DNA of 64,000 bases from Anaeramoeba flamelloides (Eukaryota; Metamonada; Anaeramoebidae): NCBI GenBank assembly GCA_027625915.1, contig JANTQA010000040.1, positions 2,356,001-2,420,000 of the forward strand. Reading direction: 5' to 3'. Shown piece after piece: positions 60,409 to 64,000 of the stretch (the first letter of the stretch is position 1; every line of letters begins with the position of its first letter). Position numbers and translations under genes: made by a program. The notes under the pieces are model-generated. The model was not told where the DNA came from. It did not search any database and saw only the letters and a list, made by a program, of their open reading frames with translations.

Positions 60409-62801
60409 ATTTTTAAATTTTTTTTTCAAATAAGGAGTAAGATTTAGTTATTTTCAAATTTTATAGTAAAAATATAAGACATTATATAGGTATCTAATTG
60501 GGCAACTATTTTGGTTACTTTTCCTAATTTTCGTTTTAAAAAATATTTAACAGAGAGAGAAACCATAAATTAGTTTTGGTATTTAAAAATAACAAAATAA
60601 GAATTAAAATCTTTGAAAAGATTGTTAAATTTCATTGTGAAAGTTAAATTTGTAAGTAAAATAAGAAATAAATTATTCAAAGAGATTTGAAAATAAAAAT
60701 ATCCTAAAAGATATGAATTTGTCTAATAATTAAATAAACCCATAATATGTAAGAAAGTCAAAATCTACAATTATTTGGACTTATATAATCTCTGAATTAT
60801 TGTTAGTTATAAAAAAAAAAAAATCTTTTTCCTTCAAAGTTATGTGAGAAACGGTTTTTCTTAAAAAATTTTTTCTTTTTAATTCTGAATTTTTTATGGT
60901 AAAAATCGAATTAAAAGATGTTCTATGGGTATAAAAACAGTTAAAATAAACTTATTTGTTGGTTGGAATATATATATTAATAATTAATCTTATCTAGTAA
61001 ATAATAAGTACTTTTTCTCTATAAATATTTTATTTTTTACAATAATTTTCATTTTAAGTTTTTGATTATTGTCTTTAATTTTGTTTTTTCTTTGAATTTT
61101 TCGGTATTCAAGTCTAACTAAAAAGTCAAAAAAAAAAATCTAATTCCACTTTATTTGTGGTCAAATATTTACATAACATGAGTGCAGGATGTTTATTATT
61201 CTAATGGTTTAGTCATTTCCAGAACTAAATTATCGGATTTTTTGGTAGGTTGTTAGATAATAATATTTTTGTCAAAAATAAAATTTTCCAGATAGGAATA
61301 ATTTATTATTTTTAATTCTTATTGATTCTTTTTAAAATTATTGACTTTTTACATTTTTGATAATTATTCAATTATTTTACAAAGAATAAATAAGTATCAA
61401 AAAAAAAAATAATAATAATAATAATTTCTCTCTGTGAATGTAGTTTTTCTACAAAATGTAATCACCATCATTATTCACTAACAGCTAATTAACTATTTTT
61501 TGAATAAAACTAAAAAGCAAGAAAGAAAGAAAGAAAGGAAGTAACTACTAAGCATAATAATTTCCCGAATTTTTACAAAGCTGAGACAATAAGCAAAATA
61601 TTGTTCTTGATAGGGTGACATCATTATCACCCAGAAAGAAAAAAAAAATTGATTGTTGTAGAAACAATGGGTCAAATTGCTTGAGTGATTATTTGTTGAA
61701 ATATGAGGATCTTTAATGAAAAAAAATTAATTAAAAAAAATAAAAAAAAAATAAAAAACATATAAAAAAGTTTTTAATTCGTTTTTTTTAGGGCATTAAA
61801 ACTAAAAAAATTTTAAATACTAATAAAAGTATTAAAAGTGATTACTCTCAACTCAAAAATTAACCTTTTCTAAATTATACAATAATTTTAAAAAGACATT
61901 TTCTTTGTCCTCTTTAAAGCCTCAAAATAGCTAACACTTATTAAGAACAACACCTTTTGAATTCTATTTTTTTCTTTGAATAAAAAATAACTAGTTAATT
62001 GGGATCTAGAGAAAATTAACATTTTTTCTATCCATCAGTCCCTTCCCTTTTTTATATGTAGAGAATGTAAACAACATATTAACCCCCCCCAAAAAAAAAA
62101 AAGGTGAAAAAACCAATAATACTCATAATCAGTAGAGTATTATTATATAAAGATTTAATAACTGAAAATAACTAAGATTAAATATTCCGATAAAAAAGGT
62201 TATTTTTTATCATTTTTTTTAGCTTATCTTTTCAAAAAAAAATAATAACTCTTTTTAATTTCATTGAGGTAATATTCACCAAAAAATAAAAATTGGATTA
62301 AAAATTTTCATTCTTAAAAAGTAAATCGAGAATTGTCATTAGTAGTATTTATTAATTCTTTGACCTTTCAAAAAAAAATCAGTAAAAGCATATCTTTCTT
62401 TTTATTTTTTTTTTCTTCTAGTACTATTTAAAAAAAGAATAAAAAGAGAACACAAAACACTACTAATATCTTGTAATTTGTTATTTTAGGTTTATCTAAT
62501 TTTTTTTTTTTTGATGATAATTCAACCAACAGAATGTTGTAATTTGAAAAAGCTGGAAAATTTGGAAAGAATACTATGAACTCTTTAAATTTGTTTTTTG
62601 TTATTAGAAGTAAAAAAAAGTATTGGTTTCTTGGTTATGAATGATGAATTAATGAGTTGGATCATTGAAAAGGGCTAATAATTTTAGGGAATAATCGTAT
62701 TCAAGAACTCTTTTAAAAATTCAAAAGTAAAAGAGAGAGTGCAAAAAACAGCACCCAATAAAAACATAAAGGGATCAGAAAGGTTGTAAATGAGATATTT
62801 T
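59991..62801. other. 2.8 kb AT-rich intergenic DNA
   Basis: Holds a (TA)n microsatellite at about 60377-60406, AAT repeats near 61408-61425 and a CCCCCCCC-A run near 62083-62102. No gene seen. Confidence 0.5.
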
Positions 62802-63407
62802 TTAATTATTTGATTTTTTTTGTTTTTGCTTTTGTCTTTGAAATAATTGCGTAGAGACACCTTCATTTGTGAGCCTAAATCTTAACTCGCGTCTTACACC
62901 TTCTGTGATTCTATAATTAAAATTGTCCATGAACCTTATTTCGACAATGTGGCTTAATCTTTTACAGCAATCGATAATACAAGAAAGAATTTCTGTTTTT
63001 CGCGAAGAGACAATTAAATAATCATACTCGTCTCGAACACCCAAAACAAAAAAATTGTCTGGAAGGGTAGACATCGTAATTGCCGTTAATTTGTTGATTT
63101 CTATTTTCCTTAACAGCTTGTATGATGACGGATCCAAATTATAAATATTTCTGTTTGTGATTAATAAGACACGCTCCTGAACTTTGTTCCTTTTATTAAT
63201 TTTTGCAATCGTGTCACAAAAAACAATCCTTGAATCACGGTTTTTTTTCATCATGTTTTGAATGTTCTTTTTGTTTTCCAATCGTAAGTAATTGCCATGA
63301 AATTCTTTTGTTGCAGAAGAGCGTCTTCGATCTTTCTTCCCAGCAAGCAAATTGTCCATCCTTATTTTTGGATCTTCATTTTCAATTTCGTTTTTTAATT
63401 GGGTCAT
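62802..63407 (-). CDS. Stand-alone myosin-I tail (TH1) domain protein
   Basis: A 201-residue protein, starting at the ATG at 63407 (context AATAATG). The open frame runs a little further upstream but has no ATG there. Residues about 20-50 read MDNLLAGKKDRRRSSATKEF and HGNYLRLE, the hallmark start of the myosin-I TH1 domain (GKKDRR..S..R.F.GDYL). Typical TH1 strands follow: VQERVLLITNRNIYNLD, KIEINKLTAITMST and DYLIVSSRKTEIL. TH1 domains contain a PH-like fold that tethers class I myosins to acidic phospholipids. No motor, neck or SH3 is present here and the N-terminus is only about 20 residues, so this seems a solo TH1 protein. A final exon of a larger myosin cannot be fully excluded because the window ends 0.6 kb upstream. 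The C-terminus is a Gln/Lys-rich tail. Confidence 0.82.
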   Translation of the reverse strand: MTQLKNEIENEDPKIRMDNLLAGKKDRRRSSATKEFHGNYLRLENKKNIQNMMKKNRDSRIVFCDTIAKINKRNKVQERVLLITNRNIYNLDPSSYKLLRKIEINKLTAITMSTLPDNFFVLGVRDEYDYLIVSSRKTEILSCIIDCCKRLSHIVEIRFMDNFNYRITEGVRRELRFRLTNEGVSTQLFQRQKQKQKKSNN

Positions 63408-64000
63408 TATTGTGGTTTTTGTTATTCTTTTTATTCTTCTTGTTTTGTAGTTGTTGAATTGCAAACAATTGTTTGAAAAGAAAAAACAAAAATTTTGTTT
63501 AATTTAGGAAAAGAGAAACAAAGGAGAAAAATGAAATTTTTTTCCAGACCTCACTCCAAAAAATCCAGTGACTTTTCGAAGGTGACATATTCTATCAAAC
63601 TTACAAACACTTGAAGTCGATTTATGAGTCTTTGATTACTTTCCAACACTTTTAAAAGGGATATGTGTTTTAGAAGTGTAAAAGCTTTGTAAAAGTCTTA
63701 CGGGTTGTTGTATTCTAAAATGGGACAATTTTCACTTCATTTTCAATTTCTTTTTTCAAATTTAGAGTCCCAAACTACAATTCCCTTTTTTGATAACTCA
63801 GTTTATCAAAGAAAAATCTGGAAAAGGAAGTGAAATTTTTTTTCCATTTATAATTCAAATATTGAAGTTAAAAAAATCCCCAACAAGTTTTTTAATTGTG
63901 TATATTAGGAAAATTGGTGTGTAATTTCTTTTCAGTAAAAGCAAAACCTGATTTAAGAATCAAACTTCTAAAATTAAAGCCCACCCACCTCTTAGAATGA
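63408..64000. other. Upstream flank of the TH1 gene
   Basis: Probably holds the TH1 gene's promoter. A degenerate family J-like inverted repeat lies at about 63729-63860 (TTCACTTCATTTTCAATTTC and GGAAGTGAAATTTTTTTTCC). No further gene seen to the window end. Confidence 0.45.

Noticed and set aside
1-64000. A prokaryotic or viral origin of the DNA
   Set aside because: Spliceosomal introns, eukaryote-specific genes (Tom40, myotubularin, TH1, MARK-like kinase) and very low gene density argue against it. No capsid, envelope or integrase-bearing element was seen.

Overview
The window looks like nuclear DNA of a unicellular eukaryote with an extremely AT-rich genome. The genes use spliceosomal introns with GT..AG borders. 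Intergenic DNA is full of A/T runs, and proteins are rich in Lys/Asn/Glu with KE, NE and poly-N tracts. The gene set is typical of free-living amoeboid protists: myotubularin, PROPPIN, Tom40, a MARK-like kinase, a myosin-I tail domain and PH-like domains. The composition resembles Anaeramoeba-type metamonads or some Amoebozoa, but this is an impression and the taxon cannot be fixed from the sequence alone. The standard genetic code fits: TAA ends most genes and TAG ends one.

Layout from left to right. (1) 3.1-4.4 kb, minus: a decayed PROPPIN (Atg18/WIPI) gene. (2) 5.0-12.9 kb, plus: a PH-like repeat protein whose first exons I place far upstream, giving a 5.7 kb intron. (3) 17.4-20.4 kb, plus: a secreted Cys-rich type I membrane protein with an acidic tail, two exons. 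(4) 23.1-24.2 kb, plus: a membrane-anchored alpha/beta hydrolase. (5) 29.5-29.7 kb, minus: a tiny bZIP-like protein. (6) 32.5-40.1 kb, plus: a catalytically competent myotubularin phosphatase, at least five exons. (7) 41.6-47.4 kb, minus: a compact Tom40, two exons split by a 4.9 kb intron. (8) 52.7-56.7 kb, plus: a MARK/KIN1-type kinase with UBA and KA1-like domains, three exons. (9) 62.8-63.4 kb, minus: a stand-alone myosin-I TH1 domain protein.

Between and inside the genes lies a dense layer of short non-coding elements with terminal inverted repeats (MITE-like). I recognise about ten families and name them A to L by letter for cross-reference. Family A (about 697 bp, TTAA at both ends) has three copies, and families B, C, D and F (mostly TA-flanked) each have two or more. 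Several are inserted into other repeats, and paralogous copies in the same window preserve the empty site, so the target duplications can be read directly. Introns fall into two classes: about 70-110 bp, and 1.8-5.7 kb. The long ones hold most of the elements, suggesting that introns grew by repeated MITE insertion.

The genes share no operon or pathway. Loose themes are phosphoinositide biology (myotubularin makes and removes phosphoinositide species, PROPPINs and TH1/PH domains bind acidic lipids), protein import into a mitochondrion-related organelle (Tom40) and signalling (kinase, receptor-like protein, bZIP). No tRNA, rRNA, CRISPR array or intact autonomous transposon was seen.
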